The translations under genes and the position numbers were made by a program. A stretch of 64,000 bases of DNA from positions 3,348,001 through 3,412,000 of the forward strand of contig PYIU01000007.1 in the NCBI GenBank assembly GCA_003415625.1, written 5' to 3'. The notes under the pieces were generated by a model. The model was not told where the DNA came from and did not search any database. It saw only the letters and a program-made list of their open reading frames with translations. Positions 34,244-45,409 of the stretch are shown piece after piece. Source of the DNA: Aquanectria penicillioides. Taxonomy: Eukaryota > Ascomycota > Sordariomycetes > Hypocreales > Nectriaceae. Position 1 is the stretch's first letter. Each line of letters starts with the position of its first letter.

Positions 34244-34666
34244 ATGAAGCTACCCTACACCCTCTTCGTGCTGTGTCTCGCCAGCACTCTCACAGCCGCT
34301 CTCCCCGCGGCATCAACATCAACATCAACGCCCACGCCCGTGGAACCCGCGGCCTTGCCCACGGAGACACACGCCCTGGACCAAGCTCCGGCGACAGCAC
34401 ACCTCCAGGCCCGTCAATCAAACGCCGCGTCAAACCCCCCGGTGTACGTCCCCATCGTGACGGCAGCTCCGACGCAGGACGCCGCGCTGGCGAGCCTGGG
34501 GTACTACCAGACGACGTACTATGAGTGCCGGACGAGAGACGGCAAGGAGCACTGCGGCTGGCACATCCCCGTGGTGAAGATGGAGTCGGGCGGGGCAGGG
34601 AGGATAGGGAGAGGGGAATGGGGAGTTGTCGTTGCCCTGGGGGTTGCGGCTTGGATGGCCATATGA
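34244..34666 (+). CDS. Small secreted protein with probable GPI anchor, CGWH motif
   Basis: A 140-residue intronless protein. Starting at the ATG at 34244, residues 1-20 (MKLPYTLFVLCLASTLTAAL) are a signal peptide; the longer upstream frame would bury it, so this start is preferred. A Thr/Ser/Pro-rich segment follows. Near residues 88-107 is TTYYECRTRDGKEHCGWHIP, which matches a short motif (YY-C-x-n-HCGWH-P) I recall from small fungal secreted proteins of unknown function. The C-terminus has small residues then a hydrophobic tail (VVVALGVAAWMAI), consistent with GPI attachment. Expected at the plasma membrane or cell wall. Function unknown. It is convergent with RPS24. Confidence 0.75.
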   Translation: MKLPYTLFVLCLASTLTAALPAASTSTSTPTPVEPAALPTETHALDQAPATAHLQARQSNAASNPPVYVPIVTAAPTQDAALASLGYYQTTYYECRTRDGKEHCGWHIPVVKMESGGAGRIGRGEWGVVVALGVAAWMAI

Positions 34667-35099
34667 GAGGAGCAAGGGCACAGGATACGCCAAAGGCAGA
34701 GACGGACATGCCGGAAGCATACATATTGGCGTTTGGACGGATATAATAACTTGATACCCGGCTGCTGGACGGCATAATGATGACATGAACCACACCATCT
34801 CAACGCTCTATTTTGTTAGCACGTTCGTCACAGGCACCAAGCAAGAGAACGGAGGAGCAATTGTGTCATGTAATATTTTTTGGTCCGAAACCCGAAACAC
34901 CATTGATTTCATGCTAGTGTATTGAGGAAAGATCATGAAAGCCAAGCCCTCACACCCCCTCACCGAGTCCAGAAATCCGTCGACAGGTCCCTCATGCCGA
35001 AGAATTGGACACACCCGCATAGCCGTGGCGACAGCTGCACAAGGCAAAAAAACACCACAGCTCCACCACCGATCCGAGGATATACATGGACGTAACCGT
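34667..35099. other. Convergent 3' intergenic region
   Basis: 433 bp between the stops of the surface-protein gene and RPS24. Open frames on the minus strand here are extensions past real stops. Nothing else seen. Confidence 0.65.
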
Positions 35100-35906
35100 T
35101 TATTTCTCCTTCTTCGCCTTGGCACCCTTGGTCTTCGCCGTACCACGGAGGGTCTTTTGTCGGTTCTTGCGCTGCTTGCCTGTGGGGTGAAAGAAATCAT
35201 GTTAGCCCAGGGGTGACTCGTCAACGACATATCCCGCGTCTCGGCGTTTAGAGGCACGCCATATGCCAACACCGAGACGCCGGCGGAGGAATACGCACGC
35301 TGCTGTCTGCTGGCACGCTCGACCTTGGTGGCAAGACCAACACGGACCAATCGGTACTGGGGCTCGAACTTCTTCATAGCCTCAGGGGAGTCGTAGACGA
35401 GGGCAAAGCCAGTGGTCTTGCCGCCACCGAACTGGGTTCGCAGACCGAAGACGGAGATCTGATCCTTCTGGGCCTTGTAGAGGGCGCCGAGCTTCTCGCG
35501 GAGCTCCTCCTTGGAGATGTTGGCGCGGTTGGGGTGGAGGATGTCACTGTACGCACGACGCGTCAATCAGCCCAAGTTCTCATCAAACAATCGAAGCCAT
35601 CATCCCCATCGCATATTTTTTTTTTCTTCAATTCACTCCTCTCTCCCCACTTTCTTCCCCAGGCGAATAGACGTCTTGTGATTGCTCTTTTCGTAGACAC
35701 TGTGTGCTGTGCGTGTCTTGAAGTCGTCGTGGTCGTCGCCTGGGGGTAAAAGCACGGGTTGAGGGGAAGAATAGCAGCGATGGAGAGTCGGCGAGGGGTT
35801 CATATAAAAGGGTCATCACTCACACGACCATCTGCTTGCGACCCAGCAGAGGGTTGCGGATGAACTTGCGAGTTCGGAGGGTGACGGGGGAGTCGTTGTC
35901 CGCCAT
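35100..35906 (-). CDS. RPS24: 40S ribosomal protein eS24
   Basis: Component of the small ribosomal subunit. Exons 35906-35824, 35546-35299 and 35179-35100 give 136 residues, close to the 130-135 usual for eS24. Intron 1 is 277 bp and intron 2 is 119 bp, long for this window; long 5' introns are common in ribosomal protein genes. The protein reads [20 protein letters not shown], then [35 protein letters not shown] and the basic tail [18 protein letters not shown]. All three splice joins restore conserved residues. It shares a 544-bp divergent promoter with the eEF2 methyltransferase gene, where an AACCCTAA motif lies 148 bp upstream. Confidence 0.96.
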
Positions 35907-36450
35907 GGTTACGGTGGTTGTGATGGTCTCTGGGTGTGTTGACGAGGGAGAGACGGCGGGTTGGGTGGGTGAGGTCGTGGATGAAGTTGTCGCGAGCGGC
36001 GAATCTAGGCAGAGGAGCGAAAATTCCGATTGCCGTGTCGCTTAATTGGGTCCAACCCTAACAGAGATTGTGTGGGCGGTGCGTGCCCCAATTATGAGGC
36101 TCCCATAGGCCACACAATGAGGATTTTTTTCAATGTCACGTGAATTCCCTCTCGAACCCTTCCCTGCCCCACCTGTGGATAAAAATTATGTGCTTCACCC
36201 GGCAAAGCTTCGGATCAAACCAGATTCCCAAAAAATTGTTAGCCATCGGAACGACTTCCCTGGTTCGGCGATGCAAGTGATGCAACCCCGGTTTGAGGTG
36301 GAGATGGTTATTGACTCCTCAGGGATTCGTCCAATGACGGTTCTCTTGGTTACCAATTGTGAGGCCATCACCATGGTACGAGTATGAACGTGAAGTGCAC
36401 TCATAGAACCAACACCAGACAGAAACACTATTCAAGAATCTTGTAACAAA
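35907..36450. promoter_or_regulatory. Divergent promoter of RPS24 and EFM3
   Basis: 544 bp between two translation-related genes. It includes an 84-codon shadow frame that I do not call. An AACCCTAA site is listed separately. Confidence 0.55.
36054..36061. promoter_or_regulatory. AACCCTAA, Tbf1/telomere-type site
   Basis: AACCCTAA lies 148 bp upstream of the RPS24 ATG. TTAGGG-type sites bound by Tbf1 are a known ribosomal-protein promoter element in many ascomycetes. The motif is seen; its use here is inferred. Confidence 0.4.
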
Positions 36451-37552
36451 ATGTCGTTGTCAGCCTCTGTTGATCGCTTCTGCAACCAATACCTCCAAGT
36501 AGAGTCTGAGTTGGACTACCCCGATTCTTCTCTGCTCAAGACACATCAAGTTCAAGATGCCCTGTACCAGAGACTATTTGCGGACGGCGCAGTTCCTTTC
36601 GGACCTCCTCAACGATACCAGCTCAGGGTGCTCAAAGAGCTCATGAAGCGCATTGAGGCTAGTATTGATGACTGGGATCAATATGTAAGTTGGAGCCGTT
36701 TAGTTCTATGAATACACTAGTCTTGATCTGCTGTTATGGCCGTTCCCTGACCTTGGCTAGGGCTTCTCTGATGATTTAATGTCTACGCTCTCCGTCCTCC
36801 TTGCCACACCACTTGCATCTGAAGCAATCTCTGTCCAGCAAAAGTGCTACGTCACTTACCACTTGTCTGCGCTTTCTCATGAACAATCGAAAACCGAGGA
36901 CTCTCAGGAGCCTCACATTACTCTTCTTGAGAATCGCTTTCTCATCTCAGCCGCCGGAACCACTGGACTCCGCACTTGGGAAGCCGCCCTGCACTTGGGC
37001 ACATATCTCTGTCAGAATAGTTCCATCATCAAGGACAAGCGCATTCTAGAGTTGGGCGCCGGCACTGGCTACCTTGCTATCCTTTGCGCCAACTTCCTCG
37101 GATCTCCTCATGTGATTGCTTCTGATGGCTCTGACGACGTCATCAATAATCTTCCAGAAAATTTCTTTCTCAACAATCTCCAGGACTCAATCACAGTAAT
37201 ACCAATGGAAGTCAAGTGGGGACATGCTCTCATCGGTACAGAAGAAGACAAATGGAATGGTGGCCGGCCCGTGGATGTTGTCCTTGGTGCCGACATCACC
37301 TACGACCAAAGCGTAATCCCGGCACTTGTCGGGACTATTCTAGACGTCTTTGATCTGTACCCCGCGGTCGAGGTCTACATCTCTGCGACACAACGCAACG
37401 AGAAAACCTTTCAAGTGTTTTTGGACAAATGCCAAGGCAATGGCCTCGCTGTCGAGGACTTGCGGTTCGATGTGCCGAGTCGAGAGAACCAAGAAGGTCC
37501 GTTTTACAAAGATCAGGCGGCCATTCGAATCTGCAAAGTCTCGAAGTCTTAG
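36451..37552 (+). CDS. EFM3: Protein-lysine N-methyltransferase EFM3 (EEF2KMT/FAM86 type)
   Basis: Predicted to methylate a lysine of elongation factor 2, as shown for yeast Efm3 and human EEF2KMT. Exons 36451-36684 and 36761-37552 (intron 76 bp, GTAAGT to GCTAG) give 341 residues. An N-terminal helical region (1-90), characteristic of FAM86, precedes TTGLRTWEAALHLG (about 146). SAM-binding motif I, LELGAGTGYLAILCA, lies near residue 174. Motif GADITYD near 254 provides the D-x-x-Y of family-16 lysine methyltransferases. The length fits the family (yeast Efm3 339). The divergent pairing with RPS24 suggests co-expression with the translation machinery. It could be another family-16 enzyme, but the N-terminus favours EFM3. 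Confidence 0.85.
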
Positions 37553-38219
37553 CACACAAGAGCCGATCCATTTAGATCTGCAATTTCGGCCCCTGGCGTG
37601 AGGTTATTCCGTCAGCTTGGTCGAGATCCTAATGGTTGCACAAAGGCTCTGCAGCCAATGACCTTTCGTGACTGGTTCCCTGGCATTCCAGTGACCGACT
37701 CAGGTACAGCAGCCACACTAGAACTGGCGGTCAAAATACTCACATCTCGAGGAAAGCAGCATTCTCTCGGCGATGCCGGCAAAACAGGACCAGTTCTAGT
37801 AGCTTGCAGCTTGTTCTGGTCACTATGCAGGGTGTTTCAGTTCCAGGGTAGCTTTGCTGCAAAGGGTCATGCCACCCCTCTAGCAGTCAGATCATGGCAA
37901 CTATTGCCCCGCATGTGCCGTCGCGGCTTTGCTTTGCATCGCTGGGGACTCGCATCCCGTGTCAAGTCCCGAAGGTTCTAGAGCAGGTGATGGGCGATTG
38001 CGTGTTATCACGATATGTGACGGCCAAATTTGAGCATCACCCCACTGTAATGTCGTCAACGATTCCGTCCTCGGGTTTGAGATTCCGGCCATGCTTTGAC
38101 GATTGGCTCGCAGAGCACCGAGCCTCACGAACAATCGTCAAAAAGCAATTGATGATTCTGAATGCACACCCTGTCTACCTTTACGTATGTCAAGACATTG
38201 CTTGTTTCATTTAGTTCGT

Positions 38220-38895
38220 GACCCCCGCTTCTGAGGTGACGATCCTGAGCCCCAATCGCCCCCTCCGAGGGAGGAAACCAAGTCTCTCCCCGATTGAGGC
38301 GGCCGAGTTGACGGCCAAAGGCAAACAAGGTGTTTCAGGAGGCTCAAGACACGGCTCTCGATCGATCCCGATGATTGGCCCCCCGCCTCCCGAAGCCTCG
38401 GGGGTGGGTGTATTCCCACAACGTGGTCTGGTGGGGCGGGGAGTGAAGCACATGAACATGAAGTCATGGAACCAAACATGTGGTTGGCGAAAGGGGCCCA
38501 ACTGCCACCAATAGCGACAGACGATGCGGGATTGGGGTCTAGAATGGAGGAGAATGACTCCGACGATGTGACACTAGGAGGCAAGAGGGTGAGGGAGTGA
38601 CGGGAACGTATGTTGGGTTGTGTTCTGTCAGGTACTATGCGGCGCATCGTGATCGACGGCGGTGGGATGAGAGAGGACAACTGCTAAGGACGATCATTGA
38701 GGGCGCTGCGCATGAACATGTCAATTGCGACTTCTACTTGCGACTTCTACTTGCAACTTCTACGACGGGGGGCCTGTTGAGGATCCGGCTATGGAACATG
38801 CGTGATGAGCTATGTGGCAGTTTTAGCCCGGTACATGCCCTGATTTCCACCAGTGTTGCAGACAGAAGCTATGATGTCGTGGAACTGTGACGCTC
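38220..38895 (+). pseudogene. Possible decayed or frameshifted protein-coding gene, unknown family
   Basis: Three protein-like segments lie in order on the plus strand but in different frames. Frame A (38218-38511) includes KPSLSPIEAAELTAKGK and PMIGPPPPEASG. Frame B (about 38400-38588) includes EPNMWLAKGAQLPPIATDD and RMEENDSDDVTLGGKR. Frame C (38632-38890) includes RYYAAHRDRRRWDERGQLLR. An intron-like GTGAGG...TTCTGTCAG (38589-38631) joins B to C except that the phase is off by one base. A to B also needs a one-base shift near a G-rich run. Either this is a pseudogene, the assembly has homopolymer errors, or the reading is wrong. The opposite strand has an unbroken 157-codon frame here (38207-38680) that is less protein-like. 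No family recognised. Confidence 0.25.
38725..38763. repeat. 13-bp tandem repeat TTGCGACTTCTAC, three copies
   Basis: Two exact units and a third with one change (TTGCAACTTCTAC). The unit length is not a multiple of three, so its spread would disrupt any reading frame through it, including the possible decayed gene. Confidence 0.85.
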
Positions 38896-41800
38896 AAGTC
38901 GTGGGGAGATGACGACCATGGCGCCAGCACGATAAGGAACAGCATCCCACCACCTTCAGCTCGCCCCCATCAAGTTACTAGTATAGTGTGGATTATACAC
39001 AGTGTGCTTCAAAAGAGCTGGTCTCAAACTTGATGCCCTAAAGTACACGTGTTGGGGGAGCTTCTAGATTGTCTTATATATCCGGGATTGGGAAGGATGG
39101 GCCGGATATTACAGTGGGCAAGACAAACCTCCGCGGATCCATGTTAATTGATCCGGAGCTTTGGTCATTTTTTTTGCCAACGCCGGCACCGAAGCTCGGG
39201 GAGGCATTTGGTCAACCACGGATCCCTGTGCAGGGGACCGGGGACGACATTTTGGGGGGAGAACAGGGGGAGCGATGGAGCTTGTTTCGGGATTCGCTAT
39301 CAATGCTGAAGCGATAGCAATTTCCCTTTGATGATGTTTCGGTTGGACCTTTGGTCGAGCAGGAGGATCAGCAAAAGGATATGACATCTTGTTTTAATGT
39401 GGTGTTAGTGTCGGGAGTTGATATCATGCATTTCTGGTAGCTTGCTGGTGTGGGGATCGGGAGTTGACATGAGATGGATGGATGACTGAGTGTGGCGACT
39501 ACTAAGCTGCGAGGTTAGCCTGGAGCTGAGCCAGAGCAATACTAGGCAAGGTATTCGTATGCTATGTATGATGTACGTGCATCGTCGATAGCTGCAAGAA
39601 TGCATAGAATCAACCCCCGATGGCCGCTTATCCTGGAAGCTGCGCTGTCAGTTTGCACACGATTACGCCGTATTGGCCTTTGCGCTCTCCAATCCCCATC
39701 AACACGAAGCAGCACCCCGTCAGTGCAATCGGAAAACGGAATGGGGTGCCAGATTACGGGACCGGGGCCGGGGGAGAGCCAAGGAAGAAAAAAAAAAAAA
39801 AAAACCTCGGCTTCGTCCCGTTCCCCAGGCTCTCTGCTAGCAGTGATTACGGATTACAGCTGGACCGTATTCCAATCTATTCCGGTCATGGCTCCAGTAG
39901 GTTCCCCAGCACGTGCGTTATCGGGAGGGGCAACAGGTGATCGGTGCAGTGAGCTATGAAAGCGAGCAAAGTCAATAAACCGTCATCTCGCAGGACCGTC
40001 CGTGATCATGACCACTCATCACCCCACGGCCTCGGGATGACAGGTCTTGTGGGTGGTTATCAGCAGTTTTCTACGTACTGCCGGTGCCCACTGCCACTGG
40101 CACAGCGACAGCGCCGTAAACTGCACGGAGCTGCACTGCACACGCAGCGCAGTAAGGTTATGCACCCTTCTCCCCCCTTCCCGCCTGTAGCCGCGCCGTC
40201 GATAGCTCTGGGGTGGGATCCAAAGGGCAAGGGATGGGTTCATTGGGCTCTGGACCAAGCTTTTTTGGTCGTGTCGATCCCACTGTGCGTTGCCATTGAC
40301 CTTATCCTTATCCGTTGGCAGGTTGGGTGCCAAATTCTTGACGGCATGTGCGGATGTGGCTTCTGATTTGCCCTTTCAAGCCTCGTCCTCATCGAGGTTG
40401 AAACTTGGTAATATGAAGCAATTGGCAACATTCCCACCGCCCACTGAGTCTGGTCCGGCCCAGCCCAACACCACCACCAACACCGTCGTCATACACTCTT
40501 ACTTTCTCAGTTTTGCTCAATCAGCATCATTGCTTGCTCTCGCTGCCCTCATTGCCCGTAAAACCACTCAATGCTACACCGCAATCAGCTCGGGCTAGCT
40601 TCTCCGGGTGCTCGAGGCCCTCATGACTGTCAAACCTCACCGGCTGCACCTCTCTCATACTTTTGGTATCTCGAGAGACGCAGCTATCAGCACGTGGTGC
40701 GCCAACTTCCCTGTCAGGGTGCCAGCTGGTCCGCTGTGCCCGGACTGGCAGCCATGAGAGCTGTGGGCGGGCTGTGGTGCGGGCTGTGGGCGTGGGCGCG
40801 GGCGCGAGTGGCCCTGAGGTGCTGCTGCAGCGCCCGTGCGGTGCGTTACATACGTTGCGATGCGATGCGGTGCGGTGTGGTGTGCTTTTGCTAGTTGAGT
40901 TATGCGCTGCTTGGCCAAGCTGCGTGCCCCATCTGCAACTGTTCCCCATCCCCCCATTCCATCCACGGGTCCTAGGCTGGCTTGCTTGCATTGTCGAGAC
41001 TCACCCAATCGCCACTGCACGCCCCCGGGCGCCACAGGTTCGGTTACACCAGTGTCCATATCGAGGACCTGGCAACGGCTGCAGCAACACTGCTACCGTT
41101 GCTGAAAACTTTGGAGAATTGCTCTTCCCGGCCGAGGAACAAATAAAACTCGGGATGTGGATGAGGGATGTGGATGTGAATGGTTTCCATCGCCAGTCGC
41201 CGACCCGACGGCCGACTCCGAATCTGTTCCCCTCACCATCTTGGCCCTCTGCGTCACCCTGCCAGCCTCTTCCACCCCCTCTCTTTGTCTGGTTGTTACA
41301 AATCCTGAACTTGGCCGCCACAGCTCCGATCGAGTATGGCTGCTTGCGTTGGGCAAATACCTAGCCCCCCCAGGAACACAAAACGGGCACTGAACCGATC
41401 GGGGTTCAGCGAACAGAGAGGGGGGAGGACCGAAAAAACGATGGACCCATCCACTTCCCAAGATTAGTAGAAGTTGGAGGTAATGATAGCGCTAACCGGC
41501 CTCTACCAGCCCACCCAAACTGTTCCTGGTTAAAGCTCGTATCCTCTCTGGCCTCAAAGGGGCAAACCACGGTCTTGGTGTGGTATAAGCAGTCAGCGAA
41601 GGAAAACACGAGAACCAACCAGTGGGACGGGGAGGGAGGCGGCAATGGCAAAGAGATGTGACTGTCATTGCCGGTGGTCTAGTTCTAAGTTATCTCATCT
41701 CTTGCGTGCAAAGAGGCAATTCAAGCAATCAGGTTAGGCCTGATGCTTCCCACCTATGGCGTGCCGAACGAGCCACACGACGCTATTATTACGATTTTCT

Positions 41801-41987
41801 CTACGAGACGCACTGGCCACCGAGTGCTCCGGCACAATCCACAATCCACAATCCACACCCTGTACGAGGCCCAAGACAGGAAGAAGAAGAGAAGAGGGAG
41901 GGGGTAAGGGGGGGGACCGGTAGATACCTTTTGTGCACTAGGATCAGCTGCTGAGGGCATGTATCACGCTAGACAAGGAGGCGACGG

Positions 41988-42008
41988 GCAAGCAAGCAAG
42001 CAAGCAAG
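41988..42008. repeat. (GCAA)5 microsatellite
   Basis: Five GCAA units in non-coding sequence about 1.2 kb upstream of the 43256 gene. Confidence 0.85.
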
Positions 42009-43255
42009 AAGGGAGGAAGAATAGAGACCGGTCGAAGTGAGACAGGCTCCACTGAAAACTTGATCGGGGTGTTCCATCGGATCTCCCCCTTCTCAGCGGT
42101 GCTTGCTGCGAGTGTGTCACTCCTCTGGGCGGTCTCTTCGCTGGAAACCTGGTACACGCCACAGCCCAAGATAGCCCACGCCCCATTCGTACAGATTACC
42201 GGTACAGATTGCAGCCCGAGTGATGACAGCCTTGGCGCCTGCTCCCTGTAAAGCATAGATAACGGCCAGACGGGCATGGACCGATGCAGACAAGGCAGAT
42301 GAGACTGCAATTCCACGTTGGCCTCAAATCAATAGAAGCAATAAAAAAAACCAATAAAGTCGAAAAAGAGGTGTGTGTGCTTGTTGGCCTGGAAGACGTG
42401 ACGAGAGGCGTGGGCTCCAACGGATGCATCGTGGTGTGCTATCCCAACACCCCCTGGACGCCATGGTCCCCATTCGTCTCCATCACCCCCATCCCCATTC
42501 CCTCTATCCCTATCCCATGGGCGCGCTCTCCATGCTGGCCGTCCCTATCGTGTGTGCCCGTGCTGACTCGCTGTTGGACCTTCATTTCCCTGCCCTGGCC
42601 TTGGAACCTTGCCCGTTAGCTGGGACCACCCATCCCATACACTACCTCCAGTACAAAACCTACCTCCCATACCATACCTACCTAGTCGCCAACTACTATG
42701 GCACCGTCTCTCCATACCCAGGACTGTACATTGCCTAGCACTGTACTCTCCTCTCCTGGTCATACTTACTTATAATCAATTGCTAACCCCTCCCTTCCTT
42801 CGTCTGCTGGTCCTCGCAATCCACAATCCACAACCACCAGTGCTCCCACACTGCTGCCAGCCTCACTCCACCCTTGCCACCACGCCTGGGCGACCTCAAT
42901 CTACTTATAACCACAGCCCTTGCCTCGCCTACCTCACGTCTACCTGACGCCCTCCTCTCTTGCTGGAAACGCCTATCAAACATCGCCACCGTCTAGTATT
43001 TCTTCGCTAGCCACACACACGTTGCGCGTCAGAGCTCCGACATTGGCCCCCGGCGCCTTGGAATCCGCCGTCAAACCCGCTGGCACCGCGCTCCACACTA
43101 GCATCCTTCCCTGCCAACGTCAACGTCAACGCCAACGACTCCAGCTCCAGACAACAGCAATTCTTTTGTTTTCCCACCACGGCCCTGAAGTTCCGCTCTC
43201 CTTTACACACATCCCTCTCACACCTGCCAAAAACAATCCGTGGTAATCGTTACCG

Positions 43256-43894
43256 ATGGTCTCGTCATTAGACGTCAGACCCCACTTCTTCGCCGGGCAC
43301 AGCCGAACAGCATCTACATCGTCAACATCGTCGGATAGCAACATCTACTACACAGCTGCTTCAGCTTCAGCTTCGCCAACAGTCACTAAGATGAACTCTG
43401 CGCACAATTACAACTTCGCCCTGGAGAAGTATATGCTTCTCCAGGAGCAGCACCAAGAGCTCTGCAACCATCTCGACCAGATCCGCCCCCAGTCGGGCAG
43501 CACCCGCTCTCTTCACACCACTCCCTCTTCTTCGCCCACTCGATCTTCGTCGTCGTCGTCCCTCTCGTCAGTTTCGGTTCCTTCGTCTCCAAAGCGCCAC
43601 TCCCGAAGCAGCGAGCGCCGACACCGCTCTCATGCCCGCTGCAGCGGCTGGGACGTCGCCCACCGGGGCAACGAGCTGAGCACCATCATCGACGAGGAGA
43701 CTATCTGTGAGATTTCCGCCGAAGAACAACGCCTCTCCGACGTCAACGAGAGCATCAAGCGAGCATTGACCGAGCTCCTCAACTCCAGCGCCGTGCGCAG
43801 CGACCGCTCCTTGCGCATGTGGGTGCAAGCACGCCTCATGGAGACTGAGAAGGAGCTTCGCTCGGGACGCCGACGCCGCAGCTCCAACGACTGA
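43256..43894 (+). CDS. Ser/Arg-rich protein of unknown function
   Basis: A 212-residue intronless frame. The N-terminal 45 residues are Ser/Thr/Ala-rich. An internal Met at residue 46 starts MNSAHNYNFALEKYMLLQEQ and could be the true start. A helical segment (KYMLLQEQHQELCNHLDQI), a long Ser tract and a basic HSRSSERRHRSH region follow. The C-terminal 60 residues look well conserved in character: EETICEISAEEQRLSDVNES, KRALTELLNS and RMWVQARLMETEKELR, ending in RRRRSSND. I do not recognise a domain; such proteins are listed as hypothetical in related fungi as far as I recall. It has no signal peptide or membrane segment and is probably intracellular. Its 4 kb upstream gap suggests complex regulation. 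Confidence 0.7.
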   Translation: MVSSLDVRPHFFAGHSRTASTSSTSSDSNIYYTAASASASPTVTKMNSAHNYNFALEKYMLLQEQHQELCNHLDQIRPQSGSTRSLHTTPSSSPTRSSSSSSLSSVSVPSSPKRHSRSSERRHRSHARCSGWDVAHRGNELSTIIDEETICEISAEEQRLSDVNESIKRALTELLNSSAVRSDRSLRMWVQARLMETEKELRSGRRRRSSND

Positions 43895-45409
43895 GCCATC
43901 CGCCAAGGTCAATGCGATCAATCATGACGCGAATTTCACCGACACCTCTTTTTTTATAATTATAATCCTCTTGCATATTCTGCATTTGCATTTGCGCAGG
44001 CGTTTGGATGTTAGGGCCCCAGCTGGACCAACAAGGCCATGGGTGACAACACTGGAACGGGACTTTGAACAACAGGAAAAAGCGTTGACTCCGCTAGGAT
44101 TACTGCGAGCAACTTGGGATAGGCTTTTTGAACTTTGAAACACTTATATTTTTTTTTTTTTTTTTTGGTTTGTTTTCTCCTGCTCTGCGGACGGACAGCA
44201 CGAGACGGTGGCGCCTTGCATGGCATGGCATCTGCATGGGCATGGACACGGCACAGCGCGAGCACTTTTAGCCTTTCTTTTCTTCATTCTTGGACGGCCC
44301 CTGGAGACGGAAGCTCTGGAGGAATAGAGTCTGTCTATTTGACTATATCCATTTACATCCCTGAGGGGAGAATGAACATTACCTTTTCTCGGTAGCAATA
44401 GGGGCTTTGCCCAAGATGAACCGTCTATGAATGGAAAATAACATCCTCTACCACTTTGTGCTGCGTGGCGTTGCGTTGCGTTGCGAATCTTGAACAATCC
44501 GTAATTCAAAATACCTCCAACAACCGACTCACCCTAGGAACCAGTTCTATTAAGCCATCCCGCTGATGAGACAGCCGCACACGCGTTTTAACCTGTAGAT
44601 TGACAATAGTCTATCGTCCCGGTCTGATTGGGGAAATGAGCATCATTTCGCACCTGAGGACCCATGTCCTAGCCGCCCGTCCCCTTGTAGATCCGGTAAA
44701 TGGGCTTCCCAAATGGCTTTTTTTTATCAGCGCCCTTTCCCAAGGGGTGGGGGTGGGAGCCCTTTTCTGGTGCCCACTCTGACCCTACCCAAGTTCTTCT
44801 AAAAGCCTGAAAAGGCACCGCTTTGGGCAAGGTATGTACGTGAAAAAGTCCTAAGAGCTGCCTTGCCAAGACGAGCTGGGTGCGCTATTGGCAACGGCGA
44901 CTCCACTGATACGGCTGGTTGATGGCAAAGGCCGTTGGGCGGCGATAAGCCAGTGGCATCGCGAATGTGAAGCCCACGTTTTTGGAAAAGAAAAATACAA
45001 GTCTCCGGCGATTTGAATCTTCGTATCTCTGCATCTCAGATCAACTCTGCCTCGCTTTCACCCCGTATCTTTTGGGAAATTGAGCTCGTGGTGGCTCCAA
45101 GCCACAGTGTTCCTTGTAATCATGCCGACCAATTAGAGTCACATGACGATAAAGAAATTGATTTAGGTTATCGGCAGGGCCTGCGCCACATTCAGCCACT
45201 GAACATGCGAGCTAAACGCAATCTTGTGGCGCAGCGACCGACTGGCGTCACCTTTTTGCAGCTTGGTTCGAAAGGTTACCTGGACTGCACTTCGCGAGGC
45301 ATCTCGACGCGCTTTGCTGTACATCAATCTATGACGCTTTCTGGTTGATTGTATGGTGTCGCAAGGCCACTGATATCCTTTCCGAACCGCTGCCTCCCGG
45401 CGAGCGATC
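43895..45409. other. 1.5 kb intergenic region
   Basis: 3' region of the Ser/Arg-rich gene, an 18-base T tract at 44149-44166, and the promoter of the cyclophilin gene. Frames up to 121 codons, none credible. No tRNA identified. Confidence 0.6.

Larger units (their letters stand above)
37553..43255. other. 5.7 kb gene-poor interval
   Basis: Apart from a possible decayed gene at 38.2-38.9 kb, described separately, only short frames are present. The longest is 233 codons at 40663-41364 (plus), of low protein quality. Another protein-like open segment ends at 39317. The last 1-1.5 kb is CT- and CA-rich and probably promoter plus long leader of the 43256 gene. Simple repeats occur at 39788 (A17), 41988 (GCAA) and near 41836 and 42816 (CAATCCACA). 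Confidence 0.5.

Noticed and set aside
38184..38214. 30-bp GTATGT...TTTAG as an intron of the possible decayed gene
   Set aside because: Shorter than any functional spliceosomal intron expected in this group.
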